Shown here in pieces: positions 35,449-47,139 of a stretch of DNA of 64,000 nucleotides. The DNA comes from Haematobia irritans. Taxonomy: Eukaryota > Arthropoda > Insecta > Diptera > Muscidae. The DNA lies in contig NC_134401.1 in assembly GCF_050003625.1 (NCBI RefSeq), positions 65,627,242-65,691,241 of the forward strand. Reading direction: 5' to 3'. Position numbers and translations under genes: made by a program. The notes under the pieces were generated by a model. That model made no database searches and was not told the origin of the DNA. It was given only the letters and a program-made list of their open reading frames with translations. Numbering within the stretch: the first letter of the stretch is position 1; each line of letters starts with the position of its first letter.

Positions 35449-36058
35449 CACTGAAAAAAATATTGTCGTGTGGCCAAAGATTTCATGTCCTTAAAATAAG
35501 AATACAAATTTTGCTTAGCTTAGACGACGCATTTCTCTAATATAAAGTTTTTTCCATGTTCAAAAGTCGATAAACTTTTCAATGAAGTCGTGTTGTCCTT
35601 ATAATTAAGTGATTTGACTTGAAAATGGGTATCATAACATGAAAGAAAAAAATTTGAACTAAGGTCAACTTGACTTTAATAATTCAGAAAAAATCTTCAA
35701 AACTAATGAAATTGTCTTTAAATTTGTTGCATTTTTGCATCTTGACTACAAAGCAAAAATCGTTAAAAAATAGGACATGTTTTTCAACACTTTATTTTAA
35801 AGACGTTTTTACTTGAAACATAGCACAATTTTTACTGTCTTGTTTTTAACGGACTTTTTATAGCATATGAAAAAAACTGAAAAAGAGAAAAAATAAAATT
35901 TGCTTCATAGAGTCAAATACACAAAACCCACATTTAAAAGAGAATTGTGTCTTAAAAGTATCCTTACTTGAATTCTCGGCTTCATTGGCTCGGAATCAAT
36001 ACCAACATTTTTAAAATAGAGACACAATCTTTGGAAACGGGCATGCTATTTTTCAGTG
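35449..36058 (+). mobile_element. Family D MITE, copy 4, nested in C4
   Basis: Starts CACTGAAAAAAATATTGTCG and ends GCATGCTATTTTTCAGTG, with TA at 35447-35448 and 36059-36060. C1, C2 and C3 have the uninterrupted site (inverse of GAGTATAGTGCCC), so the single-TA target is directly visible. Confidence 0.9.
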
Positions 36059-36700
36059 TATAGTGCCCTTTCGTTAGTTTTTGTGAAGATTCCTTTAATT
36101 ACCTTTGTTTGAATATTTTGACTTACTCGTCCTACATTCAAAAAAAAGTGAGCTCTCTATTTCACTAAAGCCAATTTAACTTTATTTTAGTTCATAGAAA
36201 TATTATGTTTGGAGAAAGTTTTCTTTACTCTAATACTTTTTTGTGTACGTTAGTTAAATTAACTAAACCCGAGGAAAAAATATACTCAAATGAAGCATAA
36301 AGATTAACTAAATTCGTGTCTTCCACAAAATAGTTCAGAATTTCTTTAAATTTGTAAATTTTACCAAAAATGCGTCCATCGTGAACTTCGTATGTCACTA
36401 AAGACATTCTTGCAATTTTGAACTCCAAGTTTTTTCTTCAAACTACAAAATTTTCTTTAACAAGTGAAAAAACTTAGTTATGTCTAATAAATTTTCTTGT
36501 ATTTGTCGAAAAATATTTACTTATTTTTATGACATCGGCGTGATGCCAACGGTTGTAATCAGGGATCCGGAGCGGTCCATTTTTTTCGCTCCGCTCCCGC
36601 TCCGGAGAAAAAAAAACCGCTCCGCTCCACGCTCCGCTCCTCTTCGAGAAAATTATAGTACAAACATTGTATTATTTGTTCAATTGAGTTTTATATATGG

Positions 36701-37140
36701 TACATATATGGGAGCTATAGCTAAATATGAACCGATTTCGATGATTTTTTTGCACATATAGTTAGTGCTATAGAAGATTACATTTCGCCAACTTTGAGTA
36801 AGATCGGTTGATAAATAATGGTTTTATGACCTAATTTGACAAAATCGGGCGATACATATATATGGGACCTATATCTAAATCTGAACCGATTTCGATGAAA
36901 TTTTCAGACTTAAAGGGTGATACAGAAGATTATTTTGTGCTAAATTTGACGACGATCGGTTAGTAAAAAAAGTGCAACGTGACCCCATTTGTCGAAATCG
37001 GGTAATACATATATATGGGAGCTATATCTAAATTTGATCCGATTTCTTCCAAATTCAGTAACGTTCGTCCCTGTGCCCAAAAAAACTCCCTGTACCAAAT
37101 TTCATCAAAATCGGTTAATAATTGCGACCGAAATCCTGTG
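36701..37140. repeat. Three degenerate ~152-bp tandem modules
   Basis: TACATATATATGGGAGCTAT followed by TCTAAATCTGAACCGATTTC recurs at about 36701, 36853 and 37006. Each module also has an AAATTT…GATCGGTT(A/G)ATAA stretch and ends in a CGAAATCGGG-type word. The third is followed by GACGGACGGACGGACG and a CGACTCAGGAGGTGATTCTGA tract. Similar sequence is widespread in flies by my recollection; element class unknown. Confidence 0.65.
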
Positions 37141-37288
37141 AACAACAAATACATGGACAGACGGACGGACGGACGGACGCCAAGCGCTAGATCGACTCAG
37201 GAGGTGATTCTGAGTCGATCGGTATATATTTTATGGGGTCTAAAATCAATATTTCTTGTAGGCACATTTTTTGGCAGATCAAACTTAT

Positions 37289-37322
37289 TATACCCTAACC
37301 ACTATGTGGTTTAGGGTATAAT
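37289..37322. repeat. Terminal-type hairpin TATACCCTAACCAC / GTGGTTTAGGGTATA
   Basis: A 14-15-bp inverted repeat with a five-base loop closes the module array on its right side. It may be the 3' hairpin of that dispersed repeat. Confidence 0.55.
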
Positions 37323-37573
37323 GACTTTAAAACAATGTGTTGAAATATTTTATTAATTTTGAAGATTTTTTCAGAAATATTAAATCCATTTTGACTTCAT
37401 TAAAACGAAATTTGCATTCATGTTAGGAATGCAAACAGACTTCATTGAAAAGTTTAGAGACTTTTAGACAAGATTTTTTTTCAGAGAAATACGTCTTCTA
37501 TTCTAAGCAAAATTCGTATTCGTATTTTAAGCATGTGAAATATTTGGCCTCCCGACAATATTCTTTGCGGTGC
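37323..37573 (-). mobile_element. Family D fragment inside the hAT-type element
   Basis: Inverted D sequence (GAGAAATACGTCTTCTATTC, CCCGACAATATTCTTTGCGG) without the distal half. Confidence 0.65.
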
Positions 37574-37791
37574 ACCATCTACTATTTAATATGTGATAGA
37601 AACCAAATTTATGAAAATGGACCAAATTCTGTTTGGTCTGACCATCGGACCAAATTTAAAAATTAGAAATCTTTTGGACCAATTTTGGTCCGATCGGACC
37701 AAAACGGCAACGCTGATTGGAATTGAAAGTCTATACACAGAGTAGAAGTAACTACTCTCCGAAAGTTTTTTTTTGTTTTGTAACAGACGTA

Positions 37792-38310
37792 CACTGAAAA
37801 AACAGTGAACCCACCAGGAAGAAAACTTTTGATTATTTTTAGAACATTTTGCATAGTTTTAGAAATTTTTAACTAAACAGTATTACAAGCGCTGGCATCA
37901 CGCCGATATCACAAAAATAAGTAAATATTTTTCGACAAATTCAGGAAAATTTATTAGACATAAATATTTTTTTTTTTCATTTTTTTAAGAAAATTTTGTA
38001 GTTTGAAGGAAAAAATTGGAGTTCAAATTTGCAAGAATGTCTTTAGTGATAAACGAAGTTCATGATGGACGCTTTTGTAGTAAAATTTACAAATTTGAAG
38101 AAATAAAGAACTATTTTATGAGAAATACGAGAATAGTAAATCTATATCCTTGATTTGTGTATAATTTTTTCCCGTCTTTTAGTTCATTTAACTAACGTAC
38201 GAAAAAAATTAGTAGAGTAAATGAAACTTTCTCCAAATATAATAAGTTCATGAACTAAAATATAGTTAAATTGGCTTTAGTGAAATAGTGAGTTCACTTT
38301 TTTTTGAGTG
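37792..38310 (+). mobile_element. Family H MITE, copy 1
   Basis: Starts CACTGAAAAAACAGTGAACC and ends TTCACTTTTTTTTGAGTG, flanked by TA (37790-37791, 38311-38312). It lies inside the hAT-type element. Confidence 0.88.
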
Positions 38311-38421
38311 TAGAGAAGAGGTTTTGTTATATTTGTAATGTGTGTGTGTATGTTTATGTTTGCAACAACCTCCATCGACATCAGTCCGTGGTATACCTAC
38401 GAATATTCTTACTCAGATCTA

Positions 38422-38937
38422 CACTGAAAAAACAGTAAACCCACCAGGATGAAAACTTTCGGTTAATTTTAGAAAATTTTGAATATTTGTAGAAAATTTT
38501 AACTAAACAGCATTACAAACGTAGGCATCAAGCTGATGTCATAAAAATAAGTAAATATTTTTCGACAAAATCAAGAAAATTTATTAGATATAACTAAGTT
38601 TTTTCACTTGTTAAAGAAAATTTTGTAGTTTGAATGAAAAACTTGGTGTTAAAAATTGCAAGAATGTCTTTAGTGACATACGAAGTTCATGATGGACGCG
38701 TTTTTGGTAAAATTTACAAATTTAAAGAAGTTCTGAACTATTTTGAGGAAGGCACGAATTTAGTTCATCCTTTTGCTTCATTTGAGTATATGTTTTTCCT
38801 CGGTTTTAGTTAATTTAACTAACGTACACAAAAAATTATTAGAATAAAGGAAACTTTCTCCAAACATAATAATTCCATGAACTAAAATAAAGTTAAATTA
38901 GCTTTAGTGAAATAGAGAGTTCACTTTTTTTTGAGTG
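38422..38937 (+). mobile_element. Family H MITE, copy 2
   Basis: Starts CACTGAAAAAACAGTAAACC and ends TTCACTTTTTTTTGAGTG, flanked by TA (38420-38421, 38938-38939). Same orientation as H1, about 110 bp apart. Confidence 0.88.
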
Positions 38938-39100
38938 TAGTGTTACCTAATTTCGCTTTTTTCCCCTTTATTGTATAATAAATGTATATGCGCACATTTT
39001 TCAACCAAAATTGAAACTATCCATAATTTTAATTAAATTTTCGAGAACTAATATCAGAAATAAGAGAATGCTAGGATATAGTACAATAGTAAAGCAAATG

Positions 39101-39752
39101 TGAATGAAAAAAAGCATGCCCGGTTCCAAAGATTTTGTCTACTTTAACAGTTTGGGTATTAATTCCGAGCCAAAGAAGCGGAGAATATAAGTAAAGATAC
39201 TTTAAAGACGTAATTCTCTTTTAAATTTGGGGGTTATGTACTTGCTTCTAGGAAGCAAATGTTAATTTTTAATTTTTTTAGATTTTTTTCGTCAGTTGTT
39301 ATCAAAATCCTTTAAAAACGAGTTAACGAGTTATTTTTTTCCATATTAAGACTCGACTTCCAGTAGAAATTATGCTATGTTTCAAGTAAAAAGTGTCTTT
39401 AAAATAAAGTGTTGAAAAACGTGTCTTATTTTTAACGATTTTTTGCTTTGTAGGCAAGATGCAAAAAGGAAACAAATTTAAAGACAATTTTATTAATTTT
39501 AAAGAATTTTTCTTAATTATTAAAGTCACGTTGACGTTACCTCAAAAATTTTATCTTTCATGTTATGATACACATTTTTAAGTAAAATCACTTAATTATT
39601 AGGACATTACAACTTCATTCAAAAGTTTATTGCCTTTTGGACAAGAAAAAAAACTTTATTTTAGAGAAATGCGTCTTCCATGTTAAGCAAAATTTGCATT
39701 CTTATTCTAAGGACATGGAATCTTTGACTTCACGACAATATTTTTTTCAGTG
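39101..39752 (-). mobile_element. Family D MITE, copy 5 (inverted)
   Basis: Left end AATGAAAAAAAGCATGCCC, right end CACGACAATATTTTTTTCAG then TG and TA. The left terminus has lost its CACTG, so that boundary is approximate. Confidence 0.78.
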
Positions 39753-39831
39753 TAGAAAACTAAAAAATTAAATATAAATAAGATCGTTTAATTGCATTTA
39801 TTTGACGTTCATTACAAACATCTTTGTAGTA

Positions 39832-41131
39832 AAGGTTGATACGGTCAAAATTTGGTCAAGGGAAAACGCGTGTAAATCGGTGAAATCATTTATTTAAAAA
39901 ATCAAATTAAATTTCTTTTTCAAGTTCAATTAGTATAAAATTCAGGAACAATATTCAGTTAGGCTTTCGCTTTTCCAAATCCGAATTGCCGGGCCTCACG
40001 CTTGACACCTGCCATCAGATTTTGTACAGCCACCTTGTCCACCTTCTTCGCCGCAGAAAGCCAGTTTGCCTTGAACTGCTGCTCGTCCTTAGCAGTTTTT
40101 TTGGTCTTCTTTAGGTTCCGCTTGACAATAGCCCAGTATTTCTCAATTGGGCGGAGCTCTGGCGTGTTGGAAGGGTTCTTGTCCTTGGGAACCACCTGCA
40201 CGTTGTTGGCGGCGTACCACTCCATGGCCTTTTTACCGTAATGGCAAGATGCCAAATCCGGCCAAAACAGTACGGAACAACCGTGTTTCTTCAGGAAAGG
40301 CAGCAGACGTTTATTCAAACACTCTTTCACGTAAGTTTCTTGGTTGACAGTCCCGGAAGCTATGAAAATGCTGCTTTTCAAGCCACAGGTACAGATGGCT
40401 TGCCAAACCAGATATTTCTTTGCGAACTTTGATAGTTTTATGTGCTTGAAAATATCTGCTACCTTTCCCCTTCCTTTTGCCGTATAAAACTCCTGTCCCG
40501 GAAGCTGCTTGTAGTCGGCTTTGACGTAGGTTTCGTCGTCCATTACCACGCATTCAAACTTCGTCAGCATCGTCGTGTACAGCCTCCGGGATCGCGCTTT
40601 GGCCGTCGTATTTTGTTTATCATCGCGATTTGGAGTCACTACCTTCTTGTAAGTCGATAGTCCGGCTCGTTTTTTGGCTCGATGCACGGTTGTAGACGAT
40701 ACACCCAGCTTATTTGCGGCATCTCGGAGAGAGAGGTTAGGGTTTCGCTTGAAACTACCGGCAACTCTCTTTGTCGTCTCAGCGGCTTCCGGTTTTCGAT
40801 TTCCCTCCGATCCAGACTTCCTGGCTGTCGACAAACGTTACCCAAACACTTTAGTTACATTTGTAACGGTTGATTTGGCAACTTTTAGCGATTTTGCCAG
40901 CTTTGCGTGCGAGTAGCTCGGATTTTCGCGATGCGCGAGCAAAATTTTGGTACGCTGCTCTTCTTGCTTGGACGGCATTTTGACAACTGAAGAGTGAATT
41001 CCAAAATCAAAATAGGAGCAACATTCTACACACACACACCTTCAAAATGAGGGGTGTTCAGGTTTTTTAAATGCAAAATTGAAAGAAATACGTCAAGTTT
41101 ATATTGACCAAATTTTGACCGTATCACCCTT
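39832..41131 (-). mobile_element. Tc1/mariner-superfamily DD37E transposon, 1300 bp
   Basis: Ends AAGGTTGATACGGTCAAAAT and ATTTTGACCGTATCACCCTT are inverted repeats, flanked by TA at 39830-39831 and 41132-41133. The element contains one transposase gene on the minus strand, nearly intact. It lies inside the hAT-type element and is the most complete autonomous-type copy in the window. Confidence 0.92.
39959..40978 (-). pseudogene. DD37E transposase with one in-frame stop
   Basis: The minus-strand frame starts MPSKQEEQRTKILLAHRENP at 40978 and runs about 340 codons. N-terminal paired-like helix-turn-helix regions include SYSHAKLAKSLKVAKSTVTN and LRDAANKLGVSSTTVHRAKK. The catalytic region shows D in VVMDDETYVKAD, D in FWPDLASCHYG and E in LRPIEKYW; counting from the second D to that E gives 37 intervening residues, the DD37E spacing described in mosquito elements. 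A single TAA at 40838-40840, between KVFG and RLSTARK, interrupts an otherwise continuous frame. A minus frame beginning just after the stop may start at a TTG but has no ATG there. The copy is probably inactive. Confidence 0.92.
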
Positions 41132-41133
41132 TA

Positions 41134-41385
41134 ATACGGGATGAAATTGATCGAAAGTACTGTTGTTACTTTTACAACACATACTAGATATATATTTTGA
41201 CATTTGCCGTTTTTGAAAACAATTACTAAAAAAACACGTTGTGTTTTCCCCAATGTACGTACGTACAAAAATACCTATCGTACATTTTAAACGTTTACTC
41301 ACACTACGCTAAGTACTAGCTAAATTTGAAATTACCTACACAGTGTAATTTCAAAGTTACACATTTCATTCAAGTAATATTTTAT
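41134..41385. other. Residual hAT-element interior, no gene seen
   Basis: AT-rich, no transposase similarity recognised. Confidence 0.45.
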
Positions 41386-41774
41386 TCGGAGCGGAGCGGT
41401 TTTTCATTTGGAAACCGCTCCGCTCCGGATTTTAGAAATGCCGCTCCCGCTCCGCTCCCGCTCCGGCAAAAAAAAGGGCTTGCTCCGCTCCGCTCCGGAT
41501 CCCTGGTTGTAATACTGTTTAGTTAAAATTTTCTACAAATATTCAAAATTAACCGAAAGTTTTCTTCCTGGTGGGTTCACTGTTTTTTCAGTGTACGTTC
41601 CGATTTGTTTTGACGAAACAAAAAAAAAAAGTGCCCGTAATGCGAAAATGATAAACAAAACTCATGTTTTTTTTTTTAATGTCTTTTCTCTTGGTTCCGA
41701 ATGAATTTTCTCTCCGAATACTCATTTTAATATTTTTACTTAAGCATATACAATTTTTGGCGAAGTCTTATATC

Positions 41775-42012
<238 letters not shown>

Positions 42013-42549
42013 TACTCCAAATTTGTAAATTTATACTTGTTTATATTCACACACAATTTTCGTTGTGTATATATATTTTTAAGGCGCCAATTGGTTACTT
42101 TCATTATTTTACTTCCAGCATACACTTTATGTCTCTCTTTCTAAACACATATATGTTTAGAGTCTATTTCTAAATTAATATATGTTTGCATCCAAGCATA
42201 TTATATTTACAAACATTTTATGTCCCAAACATAATATGTTCTAACATATTAACATATATGTCCCAAACATATTATGCTAGTTTATAAACATTATATGCTT
42301 GCACTTAAAAATATTGTGTTTAAAAATTGAGTTTCAAACATATAATTTTTACACCCAAACTTATGAAAAACAGTCTTTTTCGTCTGTGTATGTACATTCA
42401 TTATTTATTCATTTTCAAGAGATTTTGTTGATTAAATCCTTTGGCGCATTTTTTATATTCGTTTATGAATTAACCAATTGGCTGGCGCCAAAGAAAATTT
42501 CATTAATAATCGTTTCTACCACTGTATACACTTTTTCACCTTAGATATA

Positions 42550-42681
42550 TATGCCTAAGGTGAAACATTATATGTTTGAACGATACAAACAATTTTTTGT
42601 TTGGACCAATCCTGAAAATATATATGCTTGAAGCAGCATGTGTTTGGGGTATATAATACAGAAGGGATTTTTTTGAGGGTG
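42550..42681 (+). repeat. A/C-element 3'-end fragment
   Basis: Contains ATATATATGCTTGAAGCAGC and ends GATTTTTTTGAGGGTG followed by CA. Confidence 0.65.
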
Positions 42682-42683
42682 CA

Positions 42684-43460
42684 GAACATAACTACTAATA
42701 TGCATACCTCAAATGGTTGATCTTTTACCAGTTTATTCCAAAAGAACACCGATGGAATTGACACTCTTGATTTGTTTCTGCTTTCATTCATTAGTTTGAA
42801 AACCTCTGCTCAAATAGGCGTTAATTGAGACTAATTCACCAGCCGAATGAGTGCTTGAAGGCTTATTTTTATAATATAATTTTATTGGATGTTCAACACT
42901 GACCACAGTTATGGGTAATTGACCTCTTCATCTATAGTGTAACTAAGTACTAAATGTAAGCTTATAGAATTTACATCATAATTTGCTTTAGCCATCATTG
43001 TTTAAAACGTTTTCATCAAGTTTGATAGTGGCATGGCAATACAGGCATTACCTATACCAACATTGTGATTCATAGGTCAGTCGGAGAGACTAATATGATG
43101 CTTGAGAATCTTGATGGCAGTACCTTTCTTCTACCATTATAAAACTTAAGGTGCAATGATGGTATGCATGTAGTTCAAATCAAACGGTCCTATTTGCGTG
43201 GCGGAAGGATTAGTGATTCATGCCTTGTGCAGGTGCAGATGGAAATACTCGTAAAGATGTTGTAATTGTTAAGAGCGATCTAAAAAAAGTAGTCCAAGAA
43301 AAGGCAGTTGCATACACATAGTAGTAATTGTATCTTATTAGCAACAATCAAGAAGCCTTGAGACAAAGATCTACGGCAATTACAATATATTTCATTTGTT
43401 CACAATCCTTTATAAAACGGCACGTATTTCTGAAAATAGCTTTTAAATATTTTTATTATA
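42684..43460. other. Intron sequence, no gene or repeat recognised
   Basis: Less AT-biased than its surroundings, but no open frame with a domain and no match to other parts of the window. Confidence 0.45.
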
Positions 43461-43462
43461 TA

Positions 43463-43935
43463 CACTGAATGAAAAGCACAAACAAGTATCACCAAAATAT
43501 TTCCAATTAAAAAGTTGATTGAAGTTGAAAAATTGTTCAATTAATAAATTAATTGATACAATCAACTTTTTAATCTAGATAAAAGCATTAAGTTAATTAA
43601 GTCAATGATTGAAATTAAAAAAAAAATAATTAAAACATTAATTGATACATTTAACTTTTTAATCAAACTCGGAAGACTTATTCAGTTAAAAAAGGTGATG
43701 GAAATTTTGTTTAAATTTTTAATTAAAATTTTGTTTCAAACAATCAATCGTTTAATCAAACTAAAAACACAAAGTCAGTTATCAAAGTAATTGAAAATGG
43801 TAAAGTTTTTAATTAAAAAAAATATTTTGCTCATGAAATCAATTAACTTTTTAATCAAGTACTTTTTGCCCAATTAAAACTGTGATTTATACTATAATTT
43901 TTGTGATTGAATCAGAAATAAAACTTTTTTATGTT
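43463..43935 (+). mobile_element. Family F MITE, copy 2, right end lost
   Basis: Starts CACTGAATGAAAAGCAC after TA, then shares TATCACCAAAATATTTCC and TTGATTGAAGTTGAAAAA with F1. The 61-codon frame at 43605 reflects composition only. Confidence 0.7.
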
Positions 43936-44229
43936 CAAAAATTCGTAACATATAGACTAGAAAATCTGTTAAAAATATTAAACACGCGGAATTTATATGC
44001 GTATTTCATGTTTTAGCCTTAAGGCTGGTATTAAGTTAGCTGTATCGGGTACAAATAATAATTTGTTCATATATATTTTTCCTTAATATTTCATAGAAAT
44101 ATTAACATTGCAAGAAAGCTAATTTTTGAATTGATACATAATTTCCCTTTCAAGTTATAATAAAATGTGCCAAATACATCTAATTTATTCTTTTTTTTTA
44201 CTGATTAATTTTTTCATTGTTGTTGTTTT

Positions 44230-44762
44230 TTTATTTCAGCTTAAAACCATACATTGACTAAACTACAAGAGTAGCTTAACCAACAGAGGAAAAGAATGTT
44301 TGTCAAATTTATTTGGGCAAAGCCCTATAGACTGCAAGATGGTTGGATGGACGCACGTTTCGGAATTACCACATTCCTCATCAGCATCCTCTACTTGCAG
44401 CAAAACTATCAACCAATTATCAGAATAAATTCAGGCAGTTTATTAAACCCAACAAAAACCACACTTGAACCCTCCGAAAAAAGGTTTTACTTTGATAGCC
44501 GGCTTATGCCGAAATAAACTCGAAACAAACATATCTCTTTTCCTATGCCACTGTCAAATCATCGATTTGAATTCACATGGCTGGGTTTATTTCGAGCGTG
44601 CCTCCTCTTCTTTTTCCATTTGTTTTGTTTTGTTATTGTTGGTTTTGTTCTTTAAGCATTGTTGTTGTTTTTTTTTTATTTCAGCTTAAAACCATACATT
44701 GACTAAACTACAAGAGTAGCTTAACCAACAGAGGAAAAGAATGTTTGTCAAATTTATTTTTT
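44230..44762. repeat. ~95-bp direct repeats flanking a distinct 350-bp block
   Basis: The phrase TTTTATTTCAGCTTAAAACC through GTTTGTCAAATTTATTT occurs at about 44230-44312 and again at about 44665-44760. The enclosed block starts GGGCAAAGCCCTATAGACTG and includes AATAAA words. It may be an LTR or SINE-like insertion with an adjoining duplication; the class is unresolved. The 73-codon frame at 44296 crosses the junction and has no recognised domain. Confidence 0.65.
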
Positions 44763-44804
44763 CTTTAGGGTAAACTACAATTATTATGCCTTAGAAAAAA
44801 TTTC

Positions 44805-44945
44805 TCCAATATGAGAAAGTTTTCTTTACATCAATAATTTTTTGTATACGTTAACAAACTTAACTAAAAGAGGTGAACAAATTAAATATTGCAAAGATTT
44901 ACAAAATTCGTATTTCCCACACATTTCTACATTTCTTTGAGTGTA
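44805..44945 (-). repeat. Family H fragment
   Basis: Contains ATATGAGAAAGTTTTCTTTA and TTTGTATACGTTAACAAACT and ends TTTCTTTGAGTG followed by TA. Confidence 0.5.
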
Positions 44946-47095
44946 TAATTTTTTTATTTTTTTTTATTCTTAAATATTAAAAATAGATTGTTTAAGTTAT
45001 AATACTACAACTAGTCTATTTACAAAGGGACTAACTAGTAGTTTTTTAATATTGAAATGAAAATTTAGAGAGTTAAAGTATCATATTGTGCCTTGTTTTT
45101 TGAATCGAAATTTCAAATCAAGTGGTTTATATCTCTGAAGTCTTCGGTTAGATATGTGTTGTAATATATGTGGTATCTCTTCATTTTTGTGACTTAACAG
45201 TCTCATTTCATGCCATTCTGCTTGATGATAGATTTCTTCTCTCACTGTTTTTATATTCAGATCCCTATGCAGATAGTTGTTCCTTATATACCACGGAGCG
45301 TCCACTATTTCTCTCAACACTCTGTTTTGAAATTTTTGAATCATATCTATGTCTTGATTTTTAGCACAACCCCATAGTTGTAGACCGTATGTCCACATAG
45401 GCTTCAATACTTGTTTGTACACCATTAGTTTATTTGCAATTGACAAATTAGATTTTCTCCCAATTAACAATTTCAACTCACGGTATTTTATTTCCAATGC
45501 ATCTTTCTTACTCTTTATGTGCTCGTTCCATTTCAGCTTTTCATCAAGTGTCATACCAAGATATTTCGTTGAATCAGCTCTAGGTACTTCTTGATCTTTA
45601 ATATATATAGGTTTAGGTTGTATCTTTTTCTGTGTAAAGTTAACATGCACAGATTTTGAACTGTTTAATTTTAGACCCCATTTGTCCATCCATTTATCAA
45701 TATCGTTTAGAGCAGTTTGTAGTTTGGTTGTTGATTCTTCAATATTTTCTCGTTTTTGCCATTATCACTGTGTCGTCAGCAAAAGTGCCTATTATGCAAT
45801 CTTCCTGAGGCTGAAGGTCATATGTATATAGGAGATAGAGCATAGGACCCAATATGCTACCTTGCGGTACACCGGATTGAATATGGTAAAGGTTGGAGTA
45901 CTCCAAACCTTGCTTGACACGATAAAATTGGTCTTTTAGATACGATTCCAGCCAAAGACAGAAATTGCTGGGTAAAATGTTTTTCAATTTGTGTATTAAT
46001 GACGAGTGTACTACTCCATCAAATGTTTGTGATATGTCCAAAAAGACTGCTGAACATACCTCCCTTTTCTCAAAAGTTTCTTCAATGTCATGAGTTATTC
46101 TGTGAATTTGCTCTATTGTAGAGTGTCCTTTTCGGAAGCCGAATTGATGATTAGGAATGATTTTTTCACGCTCCAAATATGAATTGAGTCGTTTACATAA
46201 ATTTTTTTCAAATAGTTTTCCAATTGATGGCAGTAAAGATATAGGTCTGTAAGAGCTAGCTTGACTAGAATCCTTCCCAGGCTTTGGAATCATTACAACT
46301 TCTGCAACCTTCCAGAGAGTTGGAACGTATTGAATGCGAATGCAAGAATTGAATATTTTGAATATTTGAATATTTTCAGTTTTCTACCGCTTTAATTGGT
46401 AATTGCTTAAGGATCTCTCCATTAATTAGGTTAAAACCAGGCGTTTTTTTGCAGCTTAAATTTTTTATTTCTTGAAGAACTTCTTTCATCGTAACTTTTC
46501 TATAATTTCTTCCTCAATGTTTCCGGTAATGTCAGTCATTGGGTTAGAAATTTTGGAGAAAATTGTTTCTAAATGTTCGGCAAAGACATTGGCTTTATCG
46601 TAGTCAGTTTTTGCCCATGTATTTTGTTGCGTTCTTAGTGGTTGATTTAATTTCTTTGGCTGTTTTAATTTATTCGTTGCTTTCCACAAAGAATAGTCAG
46701 TTTTACGGTCATGCCCAAGCTCTGATATGAATTTATTGAATTTGTTATTATTGTACTTTTTGATTTCTTTACGTAACTTTTGTGCTAACTGATTCATTTT
46801 CTTTTTTTCGTGCGGCGATCTATTTGTTTGCCATTTTTTTCTTTGTTTTCTCTTTTCTTTAATGAGATTTGTTATATACGATGGGTAGGTGTGGCCTAGT
46901 GACGGGTTTTTTACAATAGGAGTGCTGTTACATCCAGAATTCTGAATTAGGTTTGTTAATTCTAAGACTTCCTTTTCAAGATCGTCAGAAGTTTCTATTT
47001 GCGAAAAACAATTTATTCCATTTTGGACTAAAGTCCTAAAATATTCCCAGTCAGTTTTGTGACTCGTTAGTCTTGGCTTTTCTTCATACACATTG
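44946..47095 (-). pseudogene. Jockey-type LINE, 5'-truncated and frame-broken
   Basis: Three minus-strand pieces follow in order. 47091-46486 covers the linker between endonuclease and reverse transcriptase. 46293-45739 is the reverse transcriptase core, starting MIPKPGKDSSQASSYRPISL, with FLDISQTFD, the SGVPQGSILGP motif and the catalytic FADD. 45689-45081 is the thumb and C-terminal region (KYLGMTLDEKLKW, LKPMWTYGLQLWG, RRLQRYKPLDL). The D-to-Q change in FLDISQTFD differs from the usual FLDIxKAFD pattern. Breaks in frame separate the pieces, and no endonuclease domain is present. A T-rich tract at 44946-44990 on the + strand is a candidate poly(A) tail. By family knowledge such elements copy RNA into DNA at a nicked target and may also mobilise SINEs. 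Confidence 0.88.
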
Positions 47096-47139
47096 AGCTC
47101 TGTGCAGTATGTTAAGTATAAATAACAATGCTATTTGCA

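Larger units (their letters stand above)
36560..41505. mobile_element. hAT-type element, 4.95 kb including nested insertions
   Basis: Starts CAGGGATCCGGAGCGG and ends CCGCTCCGGATCCCTG, so the ends are at least 16-bp inverted repeats. An 8-bp duplication, GTTGTAAT, flanks it (36552-36559 and 41506-41513). H1 and H2 give the uninterrupted H sequence. The CAGGG start and the duplication's T at position 2 and A at position 7 fit hAT preference. Both ends carry many GCTCCGCTCC words, possible transposase binding sites. No hAT transposase was seen; the interior is filled with other elements. Confidence 0.88.
36135..41593 (-). mobile_element. Family H element (H3) split by a hAT-type insertion, nested in C4
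   Basis: The left end CATTCAAAAAAAAGTGAG and right end CACTGTTTTTTCAGTG are the inverted termini of H1 and H2; TA lies at 36133-36134 and 41594-41595. The H body is broken between 36559 and 41514 by the element at 36560-41505. Confidence 0.82.

Noticed and set aside
44296..44517. 73-codon frame as a coding exon
   Set aside because: The frame spans the junction of the direct repeat and the inserted block, and no family was recognised.
45081..47091. Active LINE
   Set aside because: No endonuclease domain, and at least two frame breaks separate the three open frames.
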